Made by a program: the position numbers and the translations under genes. Shown here in pieces: positions 11,135 to 22,407 of a stretch of 64,000 bases of DNA (its first letter is position 1; every line of letters begins with the position of its first letter). The notes beneath the pieces are model-generated. The model was not told the origin of the DNA and did not search any database. It saw nothing but the letters and a program-made list of their open reading frames with translations. Origin of the DNA: Lactarius indigo (taxonomy: Eukaryota; Basidiomycota; Agaricomycetes; Russulales; Russulaceae); contig JAFKAC010000015.1 in the NCBI GenBank assembly GCA_025766275.1, forward strand, positions 434,001-498,000. The letters are read 5' to 3'.

Positions 11135-14100
11135 TCACCGAAAGTCGCGGGCCGGCCAATCGCGCTGTTTGTCGGCGATACGCTCTAGCGCGGTGGCGCG
11201 CTCCAAGCGGTAAATGGCATCGCGCCGGTCGTCTTGCGCGCATTCGATCATGGTGCGGAGTTGACTCACCCGTGCTCGAAGTCGATCCAGCTCGTAGCTG
11301 GCCGCACGGAAGCGCGTGACCTCTGCAGTGAGCGACTCATCGTTGATACGATTGAGCGCGCGGTCGGTGATCTTGTCCGCCTCGAAGACGACGAGGTCTT
11401 CGTGCGGATACGTGGGACGGAGCGCCACGGATACGTGGGGCTCGGCGTAGAGGGGCTTACCGTATACGTGCGGCGAGCCCGGTATAACTCCTAGTATGAG
11501 GGGGTCCGCCCCTCCGATGATTTGGACGTGCGACGCGTCCCTCTCTACTCCGTCTGGCCCGGTGATGGGGTATCGAATGTAATGGGGTCGTCGGTTCGCC
11601 TGGAACCCTTCAGGCGCAATGACATGCGCGGGGTCCTCGGCGGCGGTGAACAGACGGTGATCGGCGGCACCAGGCACGCGCACACATCCTCGATACATGG
11701 GGGACCCGTCGGAGTAGACGAGCCAGGGCGTGACGAGGGGATTATCAGGGTCGCGTTTCGTTCGAAGGAAGGAGTGTCTCGCCGGGTAATAATCTTCGTC
11801 GTCATGGCCAGCCTCAGCTGCCGCCATCGCTGCCGTCGCTCGCGCATCTCCCTCAGTCGGGCCGCTGCTGAGTCCAACTGCTCCTTCTGCCATGCTGCCA
11901 CCACTCTCTTCCAACCCTCCAACTCGTACTCCATCAGCGCTTGAACGCTGGTCGTTGCTCGGGAAAACTCCACGAACGCCGACGAGGTCGTCGCTTGGGG
12001 GGATAGCGGCGATGGGTTCGCGTTCGCCGCGATCGTTTCAGAAGACGTGGACGACGGCTCGGTCATCGTTGGGGGTGGTCGTCGGATCTGGGAATCTGGT
12101 GACGACGTTGATCCATTCTTGTGCGGTGATGGGCCCCTCTGCTGGTGTAAGAGGTGTCCATGGCGTGAGCTGAGTGTTGGGAACTTCGGTGTCGTCGTCC
12201 TCTGCCAAGAGGGCGCGGGCGTCTTCTGCGAGGGAGTCGAGGAGTTGCGCCTGTGTGACATGTCGTAGTGGGGAAGTGGGCATGAGAGTGACGGTTGAAC
12301 GGAGGAAGAGGGGATGACTGTCCTCTGTCCTGGCGACCCCTACTTTATCTCTTCTACCGTGGGTTTGCGCTTCCTGATACAGGCGGAGTGCCTCCGGCGC
12401 AAAGACGTCATCCTTGTTGACCCACTGGTTCTCCGAGTCTGGGTACCCCTTCCATTTGACCAAATATTGGAGGCGTTTTCCTCTGCCGAAGTGCCGAGTG
12501 TCTAGAATGGCCTCGACCTCATATTCTTCTTCCCCATCTATCAGTTCGGGCGGTGGTCGTGTGAAGTTCTCTCCGTGCAAGGAAGTTTGCTTGTACGGTG
12601 TGAGAAGATCGATGTGAAACACTGGGTGGATGCTCCACTGCGTGGGAAGTTCCAATCGATAGTTGTAAGGGGACATCACCTGTACCACCCGAAAGGGTCC
12701 GTGGCGTCGCGCCGCTAGTTTCGCCGTAGGCTGATTGGTCCGGAGATGTTTGCCCTCGAGCCATACAAGATCGTTGATGCTGAACTTGGGCGTATCTTTG
12801 TTGCGTACCCATGACTCTTGCGCCTTCTTCATAAGGCGTTGGGCGTTGTCTCTAGCTTCTTTCAGCTGTGTCAGTCGCGCGGCCGCGAGGGGAATAGGAG
12901 AGGGCTTATCCGTCCAGTCCGCTTGTGGGTTATACCCCATCAGAAGTTGGAACGGCGACTCTTTGGTGTGTTCATGTGGCCAGTTATTGTGCGCGAATTC
13001 GGCGATTGGTAGATAAACTTCCCAGTTGTCCTGTCGTTCATTTACCCAGAAACGCAGGTACTGTTCCAACCACTGGTTAGTTCGTTCGGACTGCCCATCG
13101 GTACACGGATGATATGCGGTTGATATGTTCTGTTGAATCCCCAGAATGCGGCACACCTCTCTGGTAAACTTGGACGTAAAGCGGGGGTCACGGTTGCTTA
13201 TTATCTTGCGTGGCAACCCGAAGCGTTTGAACACATGGGTGATGTACAGAGTCGCCGTTTCTTCTGCGGTGATTTCTTCTTGACATGGGATGAAGATGGA
13301 GGCCTTGCTGCAGTCGTGGTCTGTGACAGTCAGTATACTGTTGTACTCCTTGGAAACGGGGAGTTTGGTGATGAAGTCTACCGCCACCGTTTGGAACAGC
13401 ATAGCTTCTAGTATTGGCGTGATGGGATGTAGCGCGGCGCGTATGGGCCTCGTGTTGACTTTATTCCTTTGGCATTCTGCGCAGCCTTGCATGTACTCAT
13501 ATACATCTCTTCAGAGTTGTGGCCACCAGTAGTGTCTCTCCAGGATGCGTTGAGTTTTCGCAATTCCCGGATGGCCATGTATTGGCAAATCGTGATGGTC
13601 GTGTATTAGTACACGTTGAGTCGATGCTGGCCCTGTGATTACGAACCTGCCGTCCTTATACCATTCCCCTTGTATCTTTTTGAGGTGATAGGGGTCGACC
13701 CATATCTTAATCACCTCTTCGTCTTGTTGGTGCCGTGGTTGTAATAGATTCGGGTTTGCGATGAAGGTGCGCGCGGAGTTGAGGGTTCGTACAAAGACTT
13801 CGGGGGGTAGGACCACTACTTCGCTGTTGTCCTCAACTCCTTGGTCGTAATCTGGTCGTCTCGATAGTGCATCTGCCCGTCCGTTGCTCTTTCCCTTGAT
13901 ATGGTGAATCTCGAAGTCATATTCCGAGAGTTCGAGTACTTCCCTTGCAACTCGCCTACTGATCTTCTGCGGTGACTTCCAGTATTGTAGGTTGAGGTGA
14001 TCCGAGTAGATCTTGATTTTGTGTGGGGCTCCCGCGAGTAACGGTCTCCAGTTTCGCAGGGCCTTGACTATTGCAAGTAGCTCTAAATCGTAAATGTCGT

Positions 14101-15850
14101 AATTCCGCTCCGCTTCGGAGAGTGTGGCTGAATAGTAGCCTATAGGGTGTCGTTTTCCGTCAGGCTTTCGTTGTAATAATACCGCGCCCACCGCGTATCC
14201 TGAGGCATCAACTTCTAGCTCGAACGGGTCTTGGAGTACCGGGTGTGCCAGTACCGGTTCTTCGGTTACAAGGCGTTTGAGGGTGTTAAAGGCGTTGTCT
14301 TCGTCCTTGGTCCATCGCCACTCTTCGTCTTTTTGTGTGAGTTTGGTAAGTGGCTTGGCATGAGTTGCGAAACCGCGGATGAAGAGTTGGTAAAAGTTAC
14401 AAAACCCGAGGAATGATCGGACATCTTTGACTTTTGTTGGCGTTGGCCAGTCCTTGATGCCTTGAACTTTTACAGGGTCCATTCGGGTCACCCCCAGGTA
14501 ATCCATCCGCGGTTGATGGAAAAGGCATTTCTCGAGTTTGAAGTAGAGGTCATGCTCCTCCGCTACGCGTAACACGTTGCGGACGGCGTGTACGTGGGCT
14601 TCCAAGTCGTGATCAAAATGGGTAGCGATACCAATGTCGTCCATGTAGACGCGTATGGTAGTGCCCAGCCGTTCGTGCTTTGCGATGGTGTCGCGATAAA
14701 TGTGGTTCATCATAGCCTGGAAGGTGGCGGGAGAGTTAGTGAGCCCGAAGAACATGACCGTGGGTTCGAAGAGGCCAAACTTGGTTTTGAACGCTGCTTT
14801 TTCCTGGTCGCCGTCGCGAATACGTATGTTGTTGTAGCCCCACCAGATGTCGAGTTTCGTGTAGATGTGGGCATTGCTGAGGTCAAGGATGAGGTCTTGT
14901 ATTAGTGGTAGCGGGTATTGATTTCGAATAGTATGAGAGTTGATGACCCGGTAGTCCTGTACCAGTCGTAGTTTTCCGTCCTTCTTTTTGATAAAGAAGA
15001 AGGAAGATGCGTACGGGGAGATAGAAGGGCGCAAATACCCCTGTTTTAGCTTTTCCTCTAGAAATTCTTTGAGTTCGCCTTCTTCTTTTTGGGTCATAGG
15101 ATAGATCTTGCAATCAATGGCGGCCGGCGCGGATGGCTTGAAGTCTATCGCGTGATCCCACGGTCTTGCCGGGGGGAAGCGATGCGAGGCCTGCTCGTTG
15201 AAAAGTTTAGTGAAGATTGCGTATTCTCGAGGGAGCACTGCCGCCGTTTGTTGTTGTTTCGCCTGTATTGCCAACTCCGTCGAGGTGGTGGCCCTGACGA
15301 ACGCTTCCTCCTCTAGTTCCCGCACAATGTCTTCTTTCTCGGCCATGATGAGAGCTCGAATGTTTGTTGGTGATGTTGATAGCAACGCTTCGGTCGTTGC
15401 TAATACTACCAGCTGCATGTCGGGGTGCATGGTGGCAGTGGCCCAACTGATCGTTGGTTCGAATGCACTTAGCCATGGATAGCCCAGTACCATGTCTTCG
15501 CTTCCAAGGTCGGTGACCAGGAAGGTCATTTGCTTTATCTGCCCTCGTGTTTTCACCTCTAGGTTAACATAATGAGTGATTAACCCAGCTTTATTTTCCG
15601 TGTTGTCTATATTCCATATTTTGCGAGGCGTATTCAATGGCTGTGTCTGGATACCAGCCCGTTTTGCCAGGCTTGGTCGGATGAAGTTATCGGTTGCGCC
15701 AGAGTCGACCAGCGCATTTGTTTCAGTCGTTTGGTAATTCGTACGGACGGTTACTGGAATTCGCATAGATCGATAGCGTGTTGTCACGATTACAGAATTA
15801 CATTGAAGAGCCCTCACCCAGACTGACGGGTTTAGGCGTCCCGAAAACCC
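11135..15850 (-). pseudogene. pol of Gypsy B with two in-frame TGA codons
   Basis: In the -1 frame relative to gag, from the slippery site. Domains in order: aspartic protease (DSGATDNF), reverse transcriptase with YMDD (VYMDDIGIAT), RNase H (DASGYAVGAVLLQ), integrase with HHCC finger (CAECQR) and DDE (VDFITK, NRDPRF, TDGQSERTNQWLEQ), a chromodomain ([17 protein letters not shown]), then the C-terminal domain ending ARDFR. TGA at 13511-13513 lies between RT/RH and integrase; TGA at 12038-12040 lies in the C-terminal region. Both sit where sister elements have Arg. The catalytic motif DRDPRF is changed to NRDPRF, which removes the second catalytic Asp. The run VILEKG near the end of RT is missing. 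Confidence 0.9.
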
Positions 15851-17904
15851 TCTTTTCCCCATAGATCTTGAAGTATAAGATCTTTTACTTCATCCGTGCT
15901 ATTGGCTACCTGTGTGAGCCATTCTTTAGCCTGTTCTCCCGCCGTTTTTGTGCTTGCAGCATTGATTTGGGGTGCGGGCGTTACGCTTGGCGCCGGCGAC
16001 ATATACCCGGGCAGCGACGGCGTGTATTGTGACGGCGCATACTGTGAGATGGGTCCTGGAGGGTATCCCGTAGTTTCGGTCATGCGGCTACTGGATGGGG
16101 CAGCCTGCCACTGTTGCTGCGTGCGTGGATACGGACAATTTCGTGAGAGGTGGCCCGGAGCGTGACAGTTATAGCAAAGGACGTTCCTTAAGTCCCTTCG
16201 AGATCCTCCTCTTCCTCGTCCCCGGGCTCCTGGTCCTCCTCTTGGCGGGAACGGTGGCGCAGGCCAGTCGCAGTGTGGTAGTTTGTTGAAGTCGATATCT
16301 TCTGATCCCGCGAGTCTCACCTTAGCACGGTCCGCCGAGGTGTCCATTGCCCATGGGTTGGTTTGTGGCAAGTTCTGCGGGAGTGTCCATCCCGCATTGC
16401 CACCTTGCTTCTTCGGCTGTGTCGTTGTGTTTTTGTATTCATTGAGTCGCGCCTTGAGGTGTATGTAATTCTTTTGCCGCTTGAGGACGGCCCTCTTCCA
16501 GTCGTCGAACGTAACGGGGTCGTCGAACTGGAAGGCGTTCTTGAACAGTTCCTTGGGTAGACCCGACGTAAAGAGGTCGATGGTTTGGGGTTCGTTGAGG
16601 CGATAGTGAGCCTTCCGTGCAAGCTGTTCAAAGTCATTGACGTACTTGTCAATGTCTTCCCCCGTCATTTTGAACCCCTTTCGTAGTATGGCTTGGGCCT
16701 GTTCTCTTTCCAGCGTATTTTCAAACCTCTGGCTGAATCCGTCGGCTACAGCGTCCCATAGGTCGCGAGTGTAGGGACTAATCCCTCGGTGTATTTGCCT
16801 GTTGAGCCAGTTCAGGAAGGATAGGACCCATTCGCTGACTGCTCCGCCTTTGATGTAGGAGAGAAATAGAAGGCATCTCCTGTAGTCGTTGCGCATGATA
16901 GGGGCATCCAAGTTCATGCCCCAGTAGACGTGCCACTGCGTTAGGAATTGGTCTACTTTGAGTCTGTCTCCGTCAAAAATGGAAGGTGGCTCGCCGGTTA
17001 GTTTTTCGTTGTGATGTCCCCCTCCTCCGGCATCCCCACCACCACCTCCTCCTCCGTCACCACCTCCCCCACCTCCTGGTGGTCCCGCGGGTGGCATTCT
17101 TGGTGGTTCAGTTCTTCTTAGGTCAAACGGGATACCTCCTCCTGGTGGCGGTGGCAGGTCTTCTCCTGGCCCTCCTACCCCTGGTGGGAGGTCTAGTGTG
17201 GGTCGTCGCCCGGATGGGGGGTCTCCCCGATCCGAGCCTATTGCTCGAAAAATGGCTGCGTCGTCTGCGGTCATTCGGACGCCGGTTTCGGGGTTGATGG
17301 GCATGAGGATTTCTCGTGCTTCTTCTCGTATTGCGCGTGCTTCTTCGATCACGACTTCTTCCATTGCTCGCGTTATTGTTGCCATGATGGCTGGTGATCG
17401 GACGTGAATTGGTTCTGGTTCTGTAATATGCGCGGACTCAGCTCGTTCGATGAGGAGATCTTGTATTGCTCCTCCACTGGTTTCTGTTTGATTTGGCTCT
17501 CGCCCGTCACTCTCGTCGTCTTGGCTTTGTTCCTCTTCTTCTTCTGATATCACTTCTCCAGTAGAGTGTTCTTGTGCTTGTCTGTCGACGGGACCCCAAT
17601 CTGCTCGGCTGTTGAGCTCTCGCGCGTCGATGTCGCAATTGTATCTGGGTCCGGCTGGTCGTATCGCGTCCCACTGGGAGTCTATAGGGTTCCACGCAAC
17701 CTCTACCCAGCACAGGTGATCGAAATTGAACTCAACTGGATGGAACCTGCTAGGTCCGTTGAACTCCACAAAGTATCCGGTTTCTTCTTGTCTTTCCCTC
17801 CAGCTAGCAGCTTGTAAAAAGCGCGTGGGGACGTTGCGCTCTCCTCTTCTTTGGAGCGAGTACGGACGGAAGTTCGTCCACTGGTCTCTTGTTGTTACGG
17901 CCAC
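15832..17904 (-). CDS. gag polyprotein of Gypsy B
   Basis: An open frame of 690 residues beginning at GTG, with no ATG until about residue 175. The N-terminal conserved domain (RDQWTNFRPY, GYFVEFNGPSRF, FNFDHLCWVEV) is followed by acidic and low-complexity segments, a Gly/Pro-rich linker, a capsid-like domain (LTGEPPSIFDGDRLKVDQFL, WVLSFLNWLN, DPVTFDDWKR) and a CCHC knuckle (CYNCHAPGHLSRNC) at about residue 575. It overlaps pol by 19 nt at the frameshift site. Structural protein of the intracellular particle. Confidence 0.88.
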   Translation of the reverse strand: MAVTTRDQWTNFRPYSLQRRGERNVPTRFLQAASWRERQEETGYFVEFNGPSRFHPVEFNFDHLCWVEVAWNPIDSQWDAIRPAGPRYNCDIDARELNSRADWGPVDRQAQEHSTGEVISEEEEEQSQDDESDGREPNQTETSGGAIQDLLIERAESAHITEPEPIHVRSPAIMATITRAMEEVVIEEARAIREEAREILMPINPETGVRMTADDAAIFRAIGSDRGDPPSGRRPTLDLPPGVGGPGEDLPPPPGGGIPFDLRRTEPPRMPPAGPPGGGGGGDGGGGGGGDAGGGGHHNEKLTGEPPSIFDGDRLKVDQFLTQWHVYWGMNLDAPIMRNDYRRCLLFLSYIKGGAVSEWVLSFLNWLNRQIHRGISPYTRDLWDAVADGFSQRFENTLEREQAQAILRKGFKMTGEDIDKYVNDFEQLARKAHYRLNEPQTIDLFTSGLPKELFKNAFQFDDPVTFDDWKRAVLKRQKNYIHLKARLNEYKNTTTQPKKQGGNAGWTLPQNLPQTNPWAMDTSADRAKVRLAGSEDIDFNKLPHCDWPAPPFPPRGGPGARGRGRGGSRRDLRNVLCYNCHAPGHLSRNCPYPRTQQQWQAAPSSSRMTETTGYPPGPISQYAPSQYTPSLPGYMSPAPSVTPAPQINAASTKTAGEQAKEWLTQVANSTDEVKDLILQDLWGKEGFRDA
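15844..15850 (-). other. -1 frameshift site of Gypsy B (GGGTTTT)
   Basis: In the gag frame the codons are GAG GGT TTT, so G GGT TTT fits X XXY YYZ. Gag stops four codons later and the -1 frame continues into pol without a stop. The same heptamer is at the same place in C, D, E and F. Confidence 0.75.
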
Positions 17905-17910
17905 GGTGGT

Positions 17911-17921
17911 ATCTTGGTCTT
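17911..17921 (-). other. Self-priming primer-binding site of Gypsy B
   Basis: In sense AAGACCAAGAT, starting 2 nt after the 5' LTR. It is a perfect 11-nt complement of ATCTTGGTCTT in the same LTR (plus-strand 18148-18158), about 34 nt downstream of the TATA-like box. Confidence 0.85.
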
Positions 17922-17923
17922 AA

Positions 17924-18433
17924 TGTAACGTCGCCACGACGTTAGCTCGACTTGAGCTCAAATGGCAGTAACGACTTAGCGATATGTCAATGTGTCGACT
18001 TGAAGACGCGGAGGTCCAAGCCCTTGCCCTGGTGAATACGCGGAGGTACACCGGCAAGTCACGATGTCTCGAGCCACGAGCGGAGTCGGATAATTTAGCG
18101 TAGACGAAGGATGAACAGAGAAAGGAGAACACAAGTGGCTATTCAAGAAGACCAAGATGGCGTATCTTGGTCTTTACGAGGCAGTTTAAATACATATTCG
18201 ACAGGCTTTGAAGCGCTGCCATGAGTCACAGTAGGTAAGCGTCCAACGTATCGCAGAAACATCTCAAACCCTAGTACTACTAGTACTAGTATCGGTGGCG
18301 TCCATCCTCAGTCAGCTGTCAGTAGCGTATCGCCTATCGTACTACCGTATCACCGTAGATAAGTCCGCAACTAATATACCTTACCGCCGTAGTTGCAACC
18401 GGTACAGTAAGGAGTCAAAGCCAAAACGTAACA
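17924..18433 (-). repeat. 5' LTR of Gypsy B
   Basis: 510 bp, one mismatch by eye to the 3' LTR at 10594-11103. In sense it carries a TATTTAAA box followed by the AAGACCAAGAT-loop-ATCTTGGTCTT inverted repeat; the right arm is the predicted mRNA 5' end. Confidence 0.93.
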
Positions 18434-18934
18434 TTTGATCTGTACAATCTAGAACTTCTATGACATCACTGTACAATGACATCACATGGACTACTCCAGA
18501 CTCTTCATTGTACTCCTTCCTTTGTTCTCTTTCTAGCGTTATCTTTATTGTGATGTCACTATGATATCATCTTTAGTCTGGACCCTCTTTGTTTTGCGCT
18601 CCTTGTTCTCCATTAGCACACTCCTTGTCCCGCATGTAGAACAACGTCTCTTGTATTTGTGTGACTCTATGTTACTTCCCTTGTAGTAGTGTCACTCCCC
18701 TGTATAGTATAAGTAGTAGGCTTGTACGCTCCTGGTCCACATCAGTTCCTCACTGTTGTGTGCCAGGTATGTTCCCTCTTCTCCAATGTATAATCAGTTC
18801 CTCACTGTTGTGTGCCAGACTCCCTGCTTTACTTGCAAGATTCCCTGTTACACCTCTGCTTCCAGCTACCTTCCATATCTCACCACAGTCCTCTTGTCCA
18901 CTGTGAGTATGGTCTTTATGTATGCTGTTCATCA

Positions 18935-18946
18935 GGTTATGGGCCC
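18935..18946 (+). other. Copia primer-binding site, half-tRNA(iMet) type
   Basis: GGTTATGGGCCC follows the 5' LTR with no spacer. It is the complement of GGGCCCATAACC, the anticodon arm of initiator-methionine tRNA as known in several eukaryotes. Drosophila copia and yeast Ty5 prime from this internal tRNA region. The basidiomycete tRNA was not available to compare. Confidence 0.65.
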
Positions 18947-19162
18947 TGGTGCCCTAGCCACTCCACTTGGCTGGTCACTGTCTTCCTAGGAGAACACACC
19001 AGGCTAAGGTCTGTCTGGGGACTTACTAGCCTTGCCCAAGGCAGAGAGCAGTGGGGCGCCACTTGTCTCTGCTGAGGAACCTCCTGTGTATGTACTGCCC
19101 AGTAGTCCTACTTTCACCCCTACTGTTTTCCTAGCCCCTGCGCTATGCGCAAGGAGACTGGG

Positions 19163-19672
19163 TGTTACGCTCCACCGGCGTTAGTCCGACTTGGACTTCT
19201 GGATAGGTGTAATCGACTTAGCGAAGGTAAAGCAAATGGGGATCACGTGTCAACCCAATGCAAGCTGAACAGGGGCACACCGGCACACGCTGCAGCAAAA
19301 GATGAAAGAAGTCCTATCCCTTGGTGGATAGTAGTAGAGGCACACTTAGTCTGAGACTAAGGCAAGCGAGAGACGAGTCAAGTGGTGGATTGAAGAAGAC
19401 CAAGATGGGGACTCTTGGTCTTTCGAGTCGACTACTTATACAGATACATGCGGGCTTTAAAGCGCCGCTGGAATAGTACGTAACCAATAGCGTAACTAGC
19501 TCGAACCCTAGTACAGCTATCCTAGGAATGAGTCATACATGAGTCACAATCACATGTGAACTACTATGCTGACTGATGCGATGTAAGAGTCCATGACTAA
19601 TAGTAATACCGGACCATAGTCATAACTGGTCATGAGTCGTGTGTAATGAGTCACTTGGTCCGTACCGTAACA
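19163..19672 (-). repeat. 3' LTR of Gypsy C
   Basis: 510 bp, TGTTACG..GTAACA. On the inner side follows the 3' polypurine tract, sense TGAAAAGGGGGTGA (19673-19686). Confidence 0.92.
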
Positions 19673-19704
19673 TCACCCCCTTTTCAAGAGTGAGGCCCAC
19701 CTCA

Positions 19705-21867
19705 CTAATCCGCTACCGATTCCTGCCTCATCCACTCCGCTTCATCTTCCATCCGTTCCAGTATGTTAGCCCTTTCAAGACGATAAAGACTGTCCTTTTT
19801 GTCCTGCACCACCATCTCCCTTTCCAGCTGCAACTGCCGGATTCGCTTCTCCAACTGGTCCTCGGCAAATGCAAATTGCCGGAACCGGCGTAGTTCTTGA
19901 GTAAGAGTGACATCCCCAATGTGCATGAGCAGCAGGTCTGTGGGGTGTCGATCGTGGAGCATGAAATACTCCTCATGTGGGATGAAAGCACGGTTGTTCT
20001 TTGGGAGGTGAGGAGTGGCATATAGGGGTTTACCGTAAAGGAAGCCAGACCCCGGAGCTAGTCCGAGTACGAAGGGGTCTCCTCCTCAGATAACCTGTAC
20101 GTGGGAGGCTTGTACCGTCGGTCCGTTGGGGAGCTTGATCGGGAACAGAACGTAATCGGGTCCTCTATTGACCCGGAACCCTTCAGGGACAATGGCCCTG
20201 GTTGCTGGGTCTCGTTCGCCCATTGGTGTATAACGAGCCGCTTGTGCCACGGCGACTCATCCTCTGTGTAAAGGCCCCCCCGCTGCGTCGACGAGGTAGG
20301 GAGTGGCGGCTGGATCTTTAGCGTAGAATTCGTGATTAAGGAACGCGTGCCTGATGGGGTAATGGTCTCCAAGCTCGTCCTCATCCTCATCTTCGTCCAA
20401 TACTCCTTCCGCTCCTTCATCATTCGGTGTTGGCAGGTGGCAATATGCAGTTGCTCCCGCTGCCACCGCGCCGCCGTCTCCTTCCATTCTTGTTCGTACT
20501 TCTTCATGGCGTCGGGTGGCTGTACCGCGCAGGACAGCTGCTTGAAGCCGAAAAAGCTCGTCTTCCGTGAGGAAGACTTCGGGCTCACCGGTGTTGGGGT
20601 TTGTGAGGGCGTACATTGGCGGAGGTGTTGGTTGAGTTGCTGCTGGATCGTCATCGAGAGTTCCCTGTATGGGCACAGGGAATCGTTGCAGTGTCTGGTG
20701 CAGTTCTTCACTAGTGATAGGGCCGTCTTCCTCATGCTGCACGGAGGTACGGCCTCCATCTGTAGTTCCAGCGGTTGTGGTGTTGTTGGTGGAGTTGGCG
20801 TTAGCAGATGTGGTGGAGGCGTCATTGACGAGGGTAGAGAGGAGTGCGAGCTGGTCATTGCGTCGAGTGGAGGACATAGAGTGGATGGGAGATGGGGACT
20901 TATCACGACAGGAGGTCCTCCTTATATGTGTCTCTCTGTTGGGGTTAGAATGTTTGAACTCCCGAACGGCTTCGTCGGCAAATACGTCATCCTTATCTAT
21001 CCATTGATTGTCTGAGTCAGGGTAGCCCTTCCATTTGACAAGATATTGGAGTCGACATCTTCTGCCGAATCGCCGAGAGTCTAGAATCTTCTCGACCTCG
21101 TATTCTTCTTCGTTATCGACCAAATCAGGCGGTGGGCGCTGATAGTTTGGTCCGTGTGTGGGTGTCTTGCGATAAGGTGTGAGAAGATCTATGTGGAAGA
21201 CATCATGGATGCTCCACTGCGTGGGAAGCTCAAGGCGATAATTGACAGGGGACATCACCTGGATGACCCTAAATGGTCCGTGGCGCTTTGCAGCTAGTTT
21301 TGCGGTTGGTTGATGCGTGTGTAGGTGGTGTCCCTCAAGCCACACGAGGTCCCCTTCTTTGAATTTGGGCGTATCTTTATGTTTGACCCATGACTTTTGC
21401 ACCCGAAGCATACAGGAGAAGGCGCGTTGTCGTGCTTGTTTGAACTGGTCTAGCCTGAGTGACACCTGTGGGATAGGGGAAGGCCTATCGGTCCAATCAG
21501 CGCAAGGGTTGAACCCTGATAAGAGAAAGAAGGGAGACTCCCGCGTGGTTTCGTTAGGCCAGTTGTTGTGTGTGAATTCTGCCATTGGCAGATAACGAAC
21601 CCAATCGTCTTGTCGTTCATTTACCCAGAAGCGGAGGTATTGTTCTAGACATTGGTTCGTTTGTTCCGATTGGCCATCGGTTCTGGGGTGATAAGCGGTT
21701 GAGATATTTTGGCTGATGCCAAGGATCTTGCATATTTCTCGCATGAACTTGGATGCGAATCGGGGATCTCGATCACTGATAACACGCGAGGGGAGCCCGA
21801 ATCGTGGGAAGACGTGAGATACGTACAAAGCGGCCGTTCCCTCGGCTGTTATCTCTTCATTGCAAGG
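19705..21867 (-). pseudogene. pol of Gypsy C, 3' third (integrase core, chromodomain, C-terminal domain)
   Basis: Begins at the D insertion in the integrase (NEEITAEGTAALYVSHVF). It continues with DRDPRFASKF, the DDE glutamate region (DGQSEQTNQCLEQ), a chromodomain ([17 protein letters not shown]) and the C-terminal domain (TGEPEVFLTEDELFRLQA, DELGDHYPIRHAFLNHE). A further TGA and frame changes near 20058-20260 separate off the last segment, which ends ESVAD just before the polypurine tract. Confidence 0.85.
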
Positions 21868-22375
21868 TGTTACGCTCCACCGGCGTCTGTCCGACTTGGA
21901 CTTCGAAGAGGCGTAATCGACTTAGCGAAGTAAAGGCGAATGGGGATCACGTGTCAACCCAACGCGAGCTGAACAGGGGTCCACCGACACACACTGCAGC
22001 AAAAGGTGAAAGATGAGTGTCCCTTGGTGGACACAAGTGGGGACACGCTTAGTCCGAGACTAAGGCAACTAGAAGACGAGTCAAGTGGTGGATTGAAGAA
22101 GACCAAGATGGGGGCTCTTGGTCTTCCGAGTCGACTACTTATACAAATACGTGCGGGCTTTAAAGCGCCGCTGGAATGGTAAGTATCCAGTAGCGTAACT
22201 AGCTCAAACCCTAGTACAGCTATCCTAGGAATGAGTCATACACGAGTCACAATCACATGCAAACTACTATGCTGACTGATGCGACGTAAAGGTCCATGAC
22301 TAATACTGATACCGGACCGTAGTCACAACCGGTCATGAGTCGTGTGTAATGAGTCGTTGAGTCCGTACCGTAACA
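21868..22375 (-). repeat. 3' LTR of Gypsy D
   Basis: 508 bp, TGTTACG..GTAACA. The adjacent 3' polypurine tract in sense is TGAAAAGGGGGTGA (22376-22389). Confidence 0.93.
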
Positions 22376-22407
22376 TCACCCCCTTTTCAGGAGTGAGGCC
22401 CACCTCA

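Larger units (their letters stand above)
10594..18433 (-). mobile_element. Ty3/Gypsy chromovirus B (full length, very young)
   Basis: A 7,840-bp element on the minus strand inside the Copia 5' LTR, flanked by TTTGA (10589-10593 and 18434-18438). The two 510-bp LTRs differ at one position by eye (near 10637 against 17967), so insertion is recent. Order in sense direction: LTR, self-priming site, gag, -1 frame pol (PR-RT-RH-IN-chromodomain-C-terminal domain), purine tract, LTR. Two in-frame TGA codons break pol. It lacks the central polypurine tract of its relatives. Confidence 0.94.
10488..18934 (+). repeat. 5' LTR of Copia, interrupted by Gypsy B
   Basis: Segments 10488-10593 and 18439-18934 together give 602 bp, exactly the length of the 3' LTR. 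It begins TGTTGATAAAG and ends GCTGTTCATCA. The interruption is Gypsy B plus its TTTGA duplication. Confidence 0.92.

Noticed and set aside
15844..15856. GGGAAAA heptamer as the frameshift site in B
   Set aside because: It is in the right phase but is absent from C, D, E and F; the GGGTTTT a few bases on is conserved in all copies.
21868..22375. D as a fragment of C created by duplication rather than insertion
   Set aside because: Perfect CAAGG duplication, paired 508-bp LTRs and uninterrupted C sequence on joining 21867 to 29672 show insertion.
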